Assembly (NCBI RefSeq): GCF_036634175.1
Contig: NZ_JAZIFX010000001.1
Span: 5,332,001-5,396,000, forward strand
Direction: 5' to 3'
Source of the DNA: Streptomyces sp. P9-A2
GTDB taxonomy: Bacteria; Actinomycetota; Actinomycetes; Streptomycetales; Streptomycetaceae
Length of the DNA stretch: 64,000 bases
The notes below the pieces were generated by a model. The model was not told the origin of the DNA. It did no database searches and saw only the letters and a program-made list of their open reading frames with translations. Positions 1 through 10,138 of this stretch are shown here, one piece after another (within the stretch, counting starts at the first letter, position 1; the number at the start of each line of letters is the position of its first letter). The translations under genes were made by a program, and so were the position numbers.

Positions 1-1104
<1,104 letters not shown>

Positions 1105-1389
1105 GTGAGCAGCCCGAGAACCGGTCACACCAGCCCTTTGACCTGCGTATTCAAGGCGGCGCAGGCTCAGTTCCAGAGGCTGTTCCCGCTGCACGACAAG
1201 TGCAACGCGCACTACGACCTGGTTCCGGCCCGGGTCAACCCGGCCATCGTGAACTGTGTCGCCTTCGTGCTGCTCGCCACGGCCGTGCTGCTGTGGTTCG
1301 GTGTCGCGCGTCTCACCGGCCGTGGCGCGTCGGGCAGCGCGGTGCGGCGACTCGGGGATGCCGACCTCTCGCCTGTTACTCGCCGGTAA
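1105..1389 (+). CDS. Short single-pass membrane protein, possibly the remnant of a larger gene
   Basis: From about 1105 the frame has coding-like codon use and encodes about 94 residues: a basic start, a cysteine-containing segment (FPLHDKCNAHYDLVPARVN), one clear hydrophobic helix (AIVNCVAFVLLATAVLLWF) and a basic tail. The same frame stays open far upstream to 802, but that part reads like noncoding sequence. The GTG at 1105 is an arbitrary best start without a strong ribosome site. No function is recognised. It could be a small integral membrane protein or the 3' piece of a decayed gene. Confidence 0.35.
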   Translation: MSSPRTGHTSPLTCVFKAAQAQFQRLFPLHDKCNAHYDLVPARVNPAIVNCVAFVLLATAVLLWFGVARLTGRGASGSAVRRLGDADLSPVTRR

Positions 1390-1436
1390 GGAATGATGGT
1401 GGGCAACCATCCACACGTTCAGGGGCGGTGCCACCG

Positions 1437-2894
1437 GTGACGACTTCCGAGGAACAGGAAAAGGAGCAGGCACGGGAACGGGCACGGGAGCGGGAGCGGG
1501 CCAGGGTGCACGTCTTCCGCGACGACGCCCTCGGCGACCACGACGCCGTGGGCCTGGCCGAGGCGATCCGCGGGGGAGAGGTCGGGGCCGCCGAGGCCGC
1601 CCGCGACGCGGCGGCCAGGGTCAGGGCGGTGGAGGACCACCTCAACGCCGTCCAGGTGCACATCGACGTTCCGGCGTACCGCTCCGAGCCGGCCGGTGCC
1701 TTCGCCGGAGTGCCGACCTTCGTCAAGGACAACACCGACTACCAGGGGCTGCCCACCGGGCACGGCAGCGCCGCGTTCGCGCCGAAGGCGGCACGGCGGC
1801 ACGCCCCGTTCGCCCGGCAGTTCCTGAGCACCGGCGTCACGGTGCTCGGCAAGACCCGGATGCCCGAGTTCGGGTTCAGTCCCACCACGGAGTACGAGGA
1901 CGCCGAGCCCGTCCGCAACCCGTGGCACACGGGTCATTCGGCGGGCGGTTCGTCGGGCGGCAGCGCGGCCCTCGTCGCCGCCGGGGCGGTACCGATCGCG
2001 CACGCCAACGACGGCGGCGGCTCGATCCGGATTCCCGCCGCCTGCTGCGGACTCGTCGGACTGAAGCCCACCCGGGGCCGGGTGGTCCCCAATGCCCAGG
2101 GCCGTCAGCTCCCCATCGACCTGGTCGCCGACGGCGTCGTGAGCCGCTCGGTACGGGACAGCGCCGCGTTCCTCGCCGCCGCCGAGCAGCACTGGCGCAA
2201 CCCGAAGCTGCCGCCCGTCGGGCTGGTCGAGGGCCCCTCGGAACGGCGGCTGCGCATCGGGCTCGTGCTGGACTCGCCGAACGGCGTCCCCTCCGACGCC
2301 GACACCCGCGCGGCCGTCACGGAGACGGCCCGGCGGCTGGAGCGCCTCGGGCACACCGTGGAGCCGGTGGAGCTGTCGATCGACCCGCGCTTCACCCCGG
2401 ACTTCCTCACCTACTGGGGGCTGCTGTCGTTCCTGATCGGCGTCACCGGCCGGACCCTCGGCACGGACTTCGACCGGCGCCGCATGGACGGCCTCAGCCG
2501 GGGCCTGCGCGAGACGTACGTGAAGGACTGGCAGCGCACACCGGGCGTGGTGCGGAGGCTGAAGCGCACGCGGGAGCCGTACGCGGCGGCGTTCCGCGGG
2601 CTCGACCTGATCCTCTCCCCGGTACTGGCCCACACCACGCCCCCGCTGGGCCACCTCAACCCGGCCGTCCCCTACGAGACCCTGATCGAACGCATCCTCG
2701 CCTACGTGGCGTTCACCCCGGTCAACAACGTCGTCGGGACGCCGTCGATCTCGGTCCCGGCCGCACACACGACGCCGGAAGGACTCCCCGTCGGCGTCAT
2801 GTTCTCCGCCCGCCCGGGCGCCGAACGGACGCTGCTGGAGCTCGCCTTCGAGCTGGAGGCCGACGAGCCGTTCCGGGGCATCCGGGACGCCTGA
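1437..2894 (+). CDS. Amidase (amidase-signature family)
   Basis: Hydrolyses a carboxamide bond with the Ser-cisSer-Lys triad of amidase-signature enzymes. All three residues are visible with family spacing: K97 (FVKDN), S172 in GGSSGGS and nucleophile S196 in DGGGSIR; the K-to-S and S-to-S distances (75 and 24) equal those of the family reference FAAH. The 485-residue length is normal. GTG 1437 is chosen because AGGGGCGG precedes it; the frame is open upstream to 594 but that part is not coding-like. The first 25 residues are a charged Glu/Arg run. No signal peptide, so cytoplasmic. Substrate unknown; some relatives are annotated as 6-aminohexanoate-cyclic-dimer hydrolases. Confidence 0.9.
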   Translation: MTTSEEQEKEQARERARERERARVHVFRDDALGDHDAVGLAEAIRGGEVGAAEAARDAAARVRAVEDHLNAVQVHIDVPAYRSEPAGAFAGVPTFVKDNTDYQGLPTGHGSAAFAPKAARRHAPFARQFLSTGVTVLGKTRMPEFGFSPTTEYEDAEPVRNPWHTGHSAGGSSGGSAALVAAGAVPIAHANDGGGSIRIPAACCGLVGLKPTRGRVVPNAQGRQLPIDLVADGVVSRSVRDSAAFLAAAEQHWRNPKLPPVGLVEGPSERRLRIGLVLDSPNGVPSDADTRAAVTETARRLERLGHTVEPVELSIDPRFTPDFLTYWGLLSFLIGVTGRTLGTDFDRRRMDGLSRGLRETYVKDWQRTPGVVRRLKRTREPYAAAFRGLDLILSPVLAHTTPPLGHLNPAVPYETLIERILAYVAFTPVNNVVGTPSISVPAAHTTPEGLPVGVMFSARPGAERTLLELAFELEADEPFRGIRDA

Positions 2895-2945
2895 CGGGAG
2901 CTGCGGATGGGCTCTGGCAAAAACCGTGAGTACTTGACCTCACCG

Positions 2946-3071
2946 GCTGTGTCCGGGCCGGTCGCCTCCGACCTGACGGTCTCCCGCCTGATCGACACCC
3001 TCGCCGCCTCCGGCGGGAAAGCCCTGTCCGTGATCCGCGCCGCGTGTTCCGAAGACCGCCAACGGGGCTGG
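2946..3071 (+). pseudogene. Transposase fragment, IS1380-like
   Basis: A 42-codon stretch reads SDLTVSRLIDTLAASGGKAL followed by a basic helix ending in QRGW. This resembles the N-terminal part of IS1380-family transposases (SDPTVSRLI then LAAxGxxAL). The frame lacks the upstream start region and the downstream DDE domain, so it is a dead fragment. No inverted repeats were found around it. The rest of 2895-3374 holds only this fragment and the promoter of the next gene. Confidence 0.5.
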
Positions 3072-3259
3072 ACCCAGACTTCGTCGGCGGCCCATCACGA
3101 AAGGTCGAGGCTGGAACCTCGGAGTGCACTCGAAGCAAGCGCCAACGGTGCCGGACAGCGACTGTCCCCCGTGTTGCGCTACCACAAAGTGATCTCTATT
3201 CCAACCGCTCTTCCAGACATTCCGTGATGGATCGTCAAAGCGTGTGAAGTGAAAGGCGC

Positions 3260-3288
3260 TTGCCCCGTGCGGATGCCGTACCTAATGT
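3260..3288 (+). promoter_or_regulatory. Putative sigma-70-type promoter of the small secreted protein
   Basis: TTGCCC at 3260-3265 and TAATGT at 3283-3288 are separated by 17 bases, in an AT-richer stretch about 90 bases before the ATG. A fit to the housekeeping consensus; not proven. Confidence 0.4.
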
Positions 3289-3374
3289 GATCTTGGCGCT
3301 CGGTCACCAGTTCGGGCGTCAGTTCTGGATGTATCCGTAGTTGACGCGTTACGCGTTCGGGAGGGGACTTAGAG

Positions 3375-3773
3375 ATGATCAGCAAGAAGGTGGCCTCGTG
3401 GGGAGCCGCTCTGGCGATTGCCACAGGAGCCGGAGTCGCAGCGGCCGCGGCTCCGGCCTGGGCGGTACCGGACGGCTGCGAGGCGCCGAAGCCCAGCCTC
3501 ACCAGCACGAACGGACTCCTCAAGGGCAAGGCGACCTCGACCTGTACGACGTCGAAGACGCGAGCGCTGGTCGTGGAGATCAAGTGGAACAAGGCTGTCC
3601 TCCCGGATCCGCTCACCGCCAAGAACACGGATTCCGGCACCAAGAAGTCGTACAACGCCACGGTCTCCACGTGTGACAACGGAAACAAGCGTGGGTATTA
3701 CGCCCGGGGCTACTTCACGCAGAACGACTCGCACCACGACACCAGCCCCAAGGATATAAAGTCCTGCGGCTGA
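3375..3773 (+). CDS. Small secreted four-cysteine protein
   Basis: 132 residues with a clear Sec signal peptide (basic MISKK start, alanine-rich core, cleavage after AWA at about residue 30). The mature part of about 100 residues has exactly four cysteines (35, 57, 100, 131), suggesting two disulfides, and a tyrosine/glycine segment RGYYARGYF. GGAGGGG precedes the ATG. It lies just upstream of an ABC ATPase and two membrane genes on the same strand. Size, disulfides and gene context recall lactococcin-972-type bacteriocin loci, but no sequence match to that family can be claimed. Could equally be an inhibitor or surface protein. Confidence 0.8.
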   Translation: MISKKVASWGAALAIATGAGVAAAAAPAWAVPDGCEAPKPSLTSTNGLLKGKATSTCTTSKTRALVVEIKWNKAVLPDPLTAKNTDSGTKKSYNATVSTCDNGNKRGYYARGYFTQNDSHHDTSPKDIKSCG

Positions 3774-3815
3774 GTGCGGACCAGATAGACAGCTAGGCGG
3801 ATGGGGGGCGGCTTC

Positions 3816-4583
3816 ATGGCCGTGGTGGAAGCGTGTGGGCTGGAACAGCGCCGCGGAGCACGGCAGGTCCTTCACGGGGTCAACTTCACGGTCGGTGCCG
3901 GTGTGACAGGGCTTCTCGGCCCGAACGGCGCGGGAAAGACGACGCTCCTCGAGACACTCTCCACATTGCTGCCCCCTTCCGCCGGCACTCTCTCGGTGCT
4001 GGGCGCTGATGCCGCCGAACGCCGCGCGCGTGAAAATATCAGACGGGGGATCGGTTTCCTGCCGCAGGGCTTCGGATACCCACCCAATTTTCGCGTAATC
4101 GATTTCGTCGAGTACGCCGCCTGGAGCAAAGGGCTCCCTCACCGAAAAATTTCTGAAGCGGCCCGTGAGGCAATGAATGCTGTCGATCTGTCGCAATTCG
4201 GCCACCGGCCTCTCAAAGCACTTTCGGGCGGCATGCTCCGTCGCGCCGGAATCGCTTCGGCCATTGTGCACAGCCCGTCCTTCCTGATCCTCGACGAGCC
4301 GACTGTCGGCCTCGACCCGCAGCAGCGCACCCAGTTCCGAGAACTCGTCATTCGTATTTCCGACCGGACCTCCGTGCTTCTGAGTACTCATCTGACCGAA
4401 GACATCTCCGTAGCCTGCGACCGCGTTCTGGTCCTGAACAAGGGCACGATCGCCTTCGATGGATCCGTCGAAGAGCTTTCCGCGCGGGGTCGGGCTCCCA
4501 CCGGAGACGGTGACGGCAGCGGGGTCCGTTCGACGCAGACCGAGCTGGAGCGCGGGTACGACAGGGTGGTCACCGCCGCATGA
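3816..4583 (+). CDS. ABC transporter ATP-binding protein
   Basis: ATPase subunit of an ABC exporter. Walker A GPNGAGKTT is at residues 35-43, followed by a Q-loop (LPQGFGY), a signature LSGGMLRR, Walker B LILDEP, D-loop and the H-loop STHLTED. The start at 3816 has GGGGGGCGG six bases upstream; an ATG at 3801 is less well placed. Its stop overlaps the next start (ATGA), so it is co-translated with the two permease genes. Codons such as AAA, ATT, AAT and TTT are more frequent than in neighbours, a hint of foreign origin. It probably energises export or immunity linked to the preceding secreted protein. Confidence 0.9.
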   Translation: MAVVEACGLEQRRGARQVLHGVNFTVGAGVTGLLGPNGAGKTTLLETLSTLLPPSAGTLSVLGADAAERRARENIRRGIGFLPQGFGYPPNFRVIDFVEYAAWSKGLPHRKISEAAREAMNAVDLSQFGHRPLKALSGGMLRRAGIASAIVHSPSFLILDEPTVGLDPQQRTQFRELVIRISDRTSVLLSTHLTEDISVACDRVLVLNKGTIAFDGSVEELSARGRAPTGDGDGSGVRSTQTELERGYDRVVTAA

Positions 4584-5932
4584 CCGACCGGACATCCCTC
4601 ACGGTGCAGTCACCTGATCCATACGGGCAGGACGACCTGCCATCGGCCCGTCCGCACTCCCCGCTACGCTCGTTCCTGATCCCTCTGAGGATCGAGCTGG
4701 CCCGCTCGGGCTTTCTGTGGTTCGTGCCCGTCCTGGTCTGCGTAGGAGTCGCGATCGCCTGGCACACACTCCGCCCCGGCGTCGCCTACTGGCCCAGCAC
4801 CATCACTTCGGCCAACGCCTCGGTCGTCATCACCGGCCCCCTCGTCGCGGGCATGGCGACATGGCTCGGCGCGCGGGAGAAGCGAAGAGGACTGGTCTAC
4901 CTCAGGGTCCTGTCTCCGCAGGCCGACTGGCTTCACCTGGCTGCCGAGCTGATCGCGGTCCTGGCGTGGACGGCCTTTTCCTACGTCTTCGTGCTGCTGA
5001 CCGTGGCCCTGCGTACGTCGTTCATGGGAGCGACGGGGAGGTTCAGCCTCTCTGCCGCACTGGCCGGCGCCATGGGGCTCTGCCTGCATGCTGTGGCGGG
5101 CTACGCGATAGGCCGCTGTTGGCACGGCAGAATCGCCCCCCCGCTCGTGGCCATCGGCGCGTTCGTGATCACGTTGTACGGCTCCGGCGGATACGGTTCT
5201 TCCTGGTACCTGCTCTTCCCGGTCCTCATCGACGTGCCGGACCCGTTCTCGGCGTGGCAGCCAGGCCTCTACTGGCGTCAACTCCTCTGGCTTTTCGCCT
5301 TGGTCGCCCTGCTGACCAGCCTGTGTCTCGCCGGTGTATGGCGAAGCCGCATCCTTCTGGCCTGCGTGGCGTTTTCCGCAGCGCTCGCAGTGGCCGGTGG
5401 TTACGTCACCTGGCAACTGCGCGGCGTGTACTTCGAGCCGGGTGAACCAGCTTTCTCCTACGCCTGCCGTCAGGGAACCGTCACCGTGTGCGTCAACCCG
5501 ACCTTCCGTGCTGCCCTCCCCGACCTTGAGGCGGGTTTCTCGGAGATCGTCAGGAAACTCGATGGAACACCGGGAGAAGTCACGAAACTTGAACAGCGCC
5601 CGAGAGGGGTGGGCGGAGCCGCGTCTCCAGGAGCGCACGCCATCCACATGGACAATCTCGGACCTGGATGGCTCAGCGAAGTCCGCTCCGAGTTCCTGCA
5701 GGAGCTGGTCGACCAGGACGCATGCATGGACGCCGAAGAGGACGCCTATCTGCTGACGGAGTCCGTTGCAGCATGGATCACCGATGAAGCGGTTCCGGAG
5801 AACAGCCGATCGGCATACGCCTCGGACCATCTTCGCGGTCTCTCTCCAGGACAATCCCGGAACTGGCTGAACGATCACTTCACGCAGTTCCGTGAGTGCT
5901 CACTCGTTTCGTCCGACTTCACGCGGAGCTGA
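4580..5932 (+). CDS. ABC transporter membrane subunit with C-terminal extracytoplasmic domain
   Basis: 450 residues. About six hydrophobic segments occupy residues 25-285; the rest (from about 300) is hydrophilic and starts with YACRQGTVTVCVNP, a two-cysteine segment likely placed outside the membrane. This layout occurs in actinobacterial ABC permeases of unknown substrate; a specific domain family cannot be assigned with certainty. It overlaps the ATPase gene by four bases and the next gene by 37 bases. Probably the first half of a heterodimeric permease. Confidence 0.75.
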   Translation: MTDRTSLTVQSPDPYGQDDLPSARPHSPLRSFLIPLRIELARSGFLWFVPVLVCVGVAIAWHTLRPGVAYWPSTITSANASVVITGPLVAGMATWLGAREKRRGLVYLRVLSPQADWLHLAAELIAVLAWTAFSYVFVLLTVALRTSFMGATGRFSLSAALAGAMGLCLHAVAGYAIGRCWHGRIAPPLVAIGAFVITLYGSGGYGSSWYLLFPVLIDVPDPFSAWQPGLYWRQLLWLFALVALLTSLCLAGVWRSRILLACVAFSAALAVAGGYVTWQLRGVYFEPGEPAFSYACRQGTVTVCVNPTFRAALPDLEAGFSEIVRKLDGTPGEVTKLEQRPRGVGGAASPGAHAIHMDNLGPGWLSEVRSEFLQELVDQDACMDAEEDAYLLTESVAAWITDEAVPENSRSAYASDHLRGLSPGQSRNWLNDHFTQFRECSLVSSDFTRS

Positions 5933-6564
5933 CACTGAACGCGTTTCGATTCTGGCTGCTGTTCGCTCGTGCATACCGGGGCGCGCAGTCATTCGCGGCC
6001 ATCTTGTTGCTCACGGTACTGAACGCCGTAGTAGGGGCCCATGAGGTGCGAGCCGGTATATCGGAGCCTGTGACGATTCCGTACGCGCTGCTGATTCCGG
6101 CTCTCATGGCATGCGTGGTCGGGCTGTCCTGCTACGCGGACGTCGGCCATATGGACCGGGCAGGGACCCGCCGCGTCCCGCTCGCTCGACTCCTTCTGCT
6201 GCTCGCCCTCCTGACCCCGGCCGCAGTCGGGCTTCTGCTCCTCACCCCAGGCAGCCAGTCCCCCGAGGCCCTTGGTCAGGGTGAGTGGGCCGCGTTCCGT
6301 AATCTCCTGGGCCTGACCGGGGTCGTCGCCCTGTCGGTGACTGTTCTCGGGCAGGAAGGGAGCTGGGTGCCCGCGACCGTTCTCACGGGCGCTGCCCTCT
6401 TTCTCGGCCGGCAGGGCACGGGAGCCGGCATGTGGTCGTGGATTTCCGCACCGCAGAACGACTCCGACGCCTTTTGTGTCGCTGTGGTTCTCTTCGTCTG
6501 CGGTACGTCACTCCTCGTCGTCCACGGTGAGAGGGGTCTGGCACGGCGCGTACTCCGGCATTGA
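5896..6564 (+). CDS. Second integral membrane subunit of the ABC cluster
   Basis: 222 residues with about six predicted membrane helices and no soluble domain. The GTG start at 5896 lies inside the end of the preceding permease gene (37-base overlap), which implies translational coupling. Paired with the 4580-5932 product it would make the membrane part of the exporter. No close family recognised. Confidence 0.7.
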   Translation: MLTRFVRLHAELTLNAFRFWLLFARAYRGAQSFAAILLLTVLNAVVGAHEVRAGISEPVTIPYALLIPALMACVVGLSCYADVGHMDRAGTRRVPLARLLLLLALLTPAAVGLLLLTPGSQSPEALGQGEWAAFRNLLGLTGVVALSVTVLGQEGSWVPATVLTGAALFLGRQGTGAGMWSWISAPQNDSDAFCVAVVLFVCGTSLLVVHGERGLARRVLRH

Positions 6565-6615
6565 GGAACACCGCGGCCCGAGGGTTCCGCCTCGATGTGG
6601 CGCTCGCGGTCGGGT

Positions 6616-6816
6616 GGGGATGGGGACCGCCTGGCCGAAGTGCCCGGCGAGCCGGTCCGGGAAGCGGCACGTCACCTCGGCGGTGCAGCTCTCGGTGAAG
6701 ACCATGAAGTGCATCCGGCCCTTGGGGCTGATCGCCGAAATCGCGTTCACCGAGAACCGCTTCCCGCTCCGTCGCACCACGGGAGTCCTGCCGTTCTCCC
6801 CCCAGGTGCGGCCGAG
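6616..6816 (-). pseudogene. Transposase fragment, IS630-like
   Basis: On the minus strand the frame reads WGENGRTPVVRRSGKRFSV, then ISPKGRMHFMVFTES and RFPDRLAGHF. This is the central DDE-region pattern of IS630-family transposases (GRMHFMVFTE and RFLDRLAGHF are typical). About 67 codons survive and both ends are lost; no terminal repeats seen. Confidence 0.65.
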
Positions 6817-6915
6817 GAGATCGTCCGCGACCTCCAGTCCACCCTCGACGAGTTCACCGCCATCGCCCGTTCCCTGGGCGGCGAAGTGGACGTACCGGAG
6901 GCCGAGGTCGAGTAG
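6805..6915 (+). pseudogene. 3' fragment of an unknown coding gene
   Basis: Thirty-six codons with strong GC3 bias end at TAG 6915 and encode an amphipathic, acidic helix (EEIVRDLQSTLDEFTAIARS). Upstream the same frame loses coding character exactly where the IS630-like fragment lies on the other strand. It looks like the tail of a gene cut by that element. No family recognised. Confidence 0.4.
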
Positions 6916-6925
6916 GAGTTGGCCG

Positions 6926-7135
6926 TCAGCCCTCGACCGCGTACGGCACGAAGTCGGCCCACGTGGCGGGGGCGAAGGCCAGCCGACCGCCGTCCAGGTC
7001 CTTGGAGTCACGGACATGGACGGTGCCGGGCGCGGTGGCGATCTCCACGCACGAGTCGCCCTCACTGCCGCTGCTGTAACTGCTCTTGAACCACACCAGG
7101 TTGGAGCCGTCCCTGGCTGAGGTGTTCCGGATCAT
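6926..7135 (-). CDS. DUF397 domain protein
   Basis: 69 residues with the hallmark pattern WFKSSYSSGSEGDSCVEIA and VRDSKD, ending in WADFVPYAVEG. DUF397 proteins are small actinobacterial partners encoded with XRE/DUF5753 regulators; some such pairs affect development. The start ATG overlaps the TGA of the upstream regulator gene by four bases, so the two are co-translated. Confidence 0.9.
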   Translation of the reverse strand: MIRNTSARDGSNLVWFKSSYSSGSEGDSCVEIATAPGTVHVRDSKDLDGGRLAFAPATWADFVPYAVEG

Positions 7136-8016
7136 GCTTCCCCCAGCAGTTGTTCGATGAAGGCCGTCGACTCACGTGGTGTGAGCGCCTGAGACCGGAT
7201 GATGCCATACCGCAGTTCCAAGATGCGGAGCTGCTTCAGGTCGTAAACCGGCCGTCCATTGGCCACTGCTGGGGAACGGCCGATCGCTGAACCGTCGTCG
7301 AACTTGAGCACCTCGATGCTGCCGTCCACCCCGGCATGTTCATCACGTTCCATTGGCATCACTTGAAGCTCGACGTTACGCAGCCGTCCTGCCTCAAGGA
7401 GGTGCTCAAGCTGGGCACGCAGGACAGCCCTTCCGCCCAGTGGTCGTCGAAGTGTCCACTCTTCCAGGATGAAGCTCAGTTCGGGCGCAGGGTCCCGTTC
7501 GAAGATCGCCTTGCGTGCCACGCGTGCGGCAATGAACTGCTCCACCTCACCCGCTGAATAGGCGGGGCGCCGCATGGACAGAAGGGTGCGTGCGTACTGC
7601 GGGTGCTGCAACAACCCATGGATGTTCAAGGGGTCATACAGCTGAAGCTCAACCGCCCGCCCCTCCATCTGAGCCAAGTCCCGGACCTTCTTCGGGTACC
7701 GGACCTTCTTCACGTCCTCCTTCATCGCTGAGATGAGCCCCCCGGCGTTGAACAGCTCGTCCGCCGTGTCCAGGTACTCGGGCCGGGGGATGCGCTTGCC
7801 GCTCTCGATCTTGTAGACGAGGTCGTCGCCGTAACCGACCGCTACCGCGAAGTCGCCGACGCGCATGCCCGCCGCCTCCCGGCGGAGCCTCAACTGCCGT
7901 CCCACGGTGGCCACCACCGCGAGTGCCCAGTCGTCGTCCGGGTCGACCTCCCACCCCGGCTCATCCGTCTGGTCCGTCTCGGTCGTGACCCGCACCGCCT
8001 CGCCGTTCACCGACAT
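7132..8016 (-). CDS. XRE-family regulator with DUF5753 C-terminal domain
   Basis: 294 residues. An N-terminal helix-turn-helix (about 35-95: GRQLRLRREAAGM, VGYGDDLVYKIESGKR) is followed by a DUF5753 domain (LYDPLNIHGLLQHPQYAR, ELSFILEEWTLRR, LQVMPMERDEHAGVDGS). This is the BldB-neighbour type of streptomycete regulator. Its stop overlaps the DUF397 start. Divergent from an anti-sigma-type ATPase gene, with about 86 bases between them for promoters. Confidence 0.92.
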   Translation of the reverse strand: MSVNGEAVRVTTETDQTDEPGWEVDPDDDWALAVVATVGRQLRLRREAAGMRVGDFAVAVGYGDDLVYKIESGKRIPRPEYLDTADELFNAGGLISAMKEDVKKVRYPKKVRDLAQMEGRAVELQLYDPLNIHGLLQHPQYARTLLSMRRPAYSAGEVEQFIAARVARKAIFERDPAPELSFILEEWTLRRPLGGRAVLRAQLEHLLEAGRLRNVELQVMPMERDEHAGVDGSIEVLKFDDGSAIGRSPAVANGRPVYDLKQLRILELRYGIIRSQALTPRESTAFIEQLLGEA

Positions 8017-8102
8017 GTCGCGCTCCTCCGTTGTGCCGCGCCGTACCGTCGCGCGGTGCCGGTGGGAGCCGTATCGACAGTTCGGACAGGGCCGGACGAG
8101 CC

Positions 8103-8648
8103 ATGGACGGTCACCCTACGCAGCATCGCGATTACTCAACACGGTACGTCCGGTCGGCCACGCTGAGTGACGTGAATCAGGAAACTCAGGAAATCTCCGG
8201 GACGGACACCCGACCCGGCTGCGAAGTCCGCAACGTCACGATGCTGCTGTCGTCCACCCCGCGCGGTGCCCGTCTCGCCCGCCTGCTCGCGGTGGACGCA
8301 CTCCGGAGCTGGGGCCTTCCAGGCGAGGCGGCGAGCCACGTCGTGGCGGAGCCGGCGGCCAACGCGGCCACGCACGGCCGTCTGCCCGGCCGCAGCTTCC
8401 GCCTCACGCTGTACGTGGTCGGCGCCACGCTCCGCATCGAGGTCACCGACACACGGGGCGACCGGCTGCCCGCGCGGCAGGAGCCCGATGGCGGGGCCGA
8501 GTCGGGCCGTGGGCTGCTGCTCGTGGAGGCGCTGGCGGACCGCTGGGGAGTGGCCGAGGGGCGGTTCCCGCACAAAACCGTGTGGGCCGAACTGAGCCTT
8601 ACGCCACCGGAACCCGTCCCCACGCGTTCCGGTGACGTCGACGACTGA
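8103..8648 (+). CDS. RsbW-like histidine-kinase-fold ATPase (anti-sigma type)
   Basis: GHKL ATPase domain: an N-box-like VAEPAANAATHG, a D-box EVTDTRGDRL and a G-box GRGLLLVEALADRWG. These proteins act as anti-sigma factors or serve XRE/DUF397 loci in Streptomyces; here it is divergent from such a locus. ATG 8103 gives 181 residues, but the ribosome site is weak and the first 45 residues are poorly conserved in character, so a later start is possible. Confidence 0.8.
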   Translation: MDGHPTQHRDYSTRYVRSATLSDVNQETQEISGTDTRPGCEVRNVTMLLSSTPRGARLARLLAVDALRSWGLPGEAASHVVAEPAANAATHGRLPGRSFRLTLYVVGATLRIEVTDTRGDRLPARQEPDGGAESGRGLLLVEALADRWGVAEGRFPHKTVWAELSLTPPEPVPTRSGDVDD

Positions 8649-8867
8649 AAGACAAAGAACGTGGGGGGAAAGAACCCCACCAAGCCCCACCCCTCCCGCC
8701 CGTGACGCGCACTCACTCGGGCGGGTGAACATCCCCGGTCCGGCTGGATTTCGTGGCCCTCCAGGCCCGACGCTCGGCGCAGGACCACAGAAGACATGCG
8801 ACGGCCCCCGCCGGGACGGCCATCCCAGGGCGAGGGCCTGACCACAGAGGAAGTGAAGGTCTTCCTG

Positions 8868-9275
8868 ATGGGTACCCAGAACCCTAACGCGCACCCGCGC
8901 GCCCAGGCCCGTATTGCGGGCAACCAGCACCCGAACCGGGGCCACCGCACCGGCGGGCTGCTCCACGACAACTCCCGCCACACCGAACGCTTCACGGTGA
9001 TCGGCAACCACCTCGCCCAGCACCGCGAACTCTCGCTGCTGGCCATCGGACTCGGCACCCACCTCCAGTCGCTGCCGAAGGGCGCCCCCGCCCCCCGTTC
9101 CGCGCCCGCACCCGTCCGGTACGGGATGCGCAACTGCGACGGTTGCGAGCGCGGCTTCCGCGCCCCCGCATCCGAAGCCCGCTGCCGCGACTGCCGCACC
9201 ACTCTGCAGGACACCGTCCTGACCGGTGGTGCGTCAGTGCCTTCGGAGTCGACGGCACCGCCTCTGGACCATTGA
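8868..9275 (+). pseudogene. Helix-turn-helix/zinc-ribbon protein with large internal deletion
   Basis: The N-terminal part (RHTERFTVIGNHLAQHRELS then IGLGTHLQSLPKGA) matches the start of a common streptomycete DNA-binding protein. The last part (PVRYGMRNCDGCERGFRAPA with CRDC) matches its C-terminal zinc ribbon. In that family these ends are normally separated by roughly 150-200 residues, including the rest of the winged helix; here they are fused in frame at about residue 67-75. It remains an open frame of 135 codons. Start ATG 8868 has AAGG eight bases upstream. Probably a non-functional deletion allele, or a mini-protein. Confidence 0.6.
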
Positions 9276-9394
9276 GGTTTTCCCGACGAAATGATCCCGT
9301 GGGGTGACTTGGCCCAGGGGATCCCGCGAGTCGCGATGAGTCCTGCGGCGTCCGGCGGTCGTACCGTCGAACCCGTCACCGAGGAGGATGTCTG

Positions 9395-9958
9395 ATGCGC
9401 AGCGTGACCTATTCGATGAGCGTCTCGCTCGACGGCTACATCGTCGGGCCGGACGGCGGCTTCGACTGGACGGTGCCCGACGAGGAGGTCTTCCGCTTCT
9501 GGATCGACGAGATCCGGGAGGTCGGCGTCCACCTGTTGGGACGACGGCTGTACGAGACGATGCTGTACTGGGAGACCGCCGACCAGGATCCCTCGCTCGA
9601 CGACTCCAAGCTCGAGTGGACCGCGCTCTGGAAGCCGCTCCCGAAGGTGGTGTTCTCCACCACGCTGTCGGCGGTGCGGGGTCATGCCCGCCTGGCCTCC
9701 GGGGGCCTGGCGGAGGAGATCGAGCGGTTGCGGGCCGAGCCGGGGGAGGGCGACATCGCGATCGGCGGCGCGACCCTCGCCGCCGAGGCGGCCGCGTCGG
9801 GCCTGATCGACGAGTACCGGGCCGTGGTCTACCCGGTGCTGCTCGGCGGCGGCATTCCGTTCTTTCCCCAACGCGAGCGCCGGGTGGACCTCGAACTCGT
9901 CGAGACCCGCACCTTCGGATCGAGAGCCGTCTACCTCCGCCACCGTGTGGCGCGCTGA
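9395..9958 (+). CDS. Dihydrofolate-reductase-like (RibD C-terminal) protein
   Basis: 187 residues, cytoplasmic. The pattern SMSVSLDGYIVGPDG at the start, LGRRLYETM, and GGATLAAEA with YPVLLGGG at the end identifies the RibD C-terminal/DHFR-like reductase fold that binds NADPH. Actual substrate unknown. GAGGAGG precedes ATG 9395. Monocistronic. Confidence 0.88.
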   Translation: MRSVTYSMSVSLDGYIVGPDGGFDWTVPDEEVFRFWIDEIREVGVHLLGRRLYETMLYWETADQDPSLDDSKLEWTALWKPLPKVVFSTTLSAVRGHARLASGGLAEEIERLRAEPGEGDIAIGGATLAAEAAASGLIDEYRAVVYPVLLGGGIPFFPQRERRVDLELVETRTFGSRAVYLRHRVAR

Positions 9959-10138
9959 CCCTGTCCGGCAGGGATCTTGCCCCATGCAGTTGCCTTGAGT
10001 AAGTACCTGGGTCTGGCCCTGGCCGTGGGCGAGCCCTGCCTCCCCCCAGATCACAGCGACCGGATCGAGTCGGGAAAGATGAGGAGCGTGAACATCGACG
10101 GGGCTGTTGTGGCGATCGGGAACGCTCAGGACATGCCA

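Noticed and set aside
9959..10138. Small plus-strand frame after the DHFR-like gene
   Set aside because: Weak codon bias, no ribosome site and no recognisable content.
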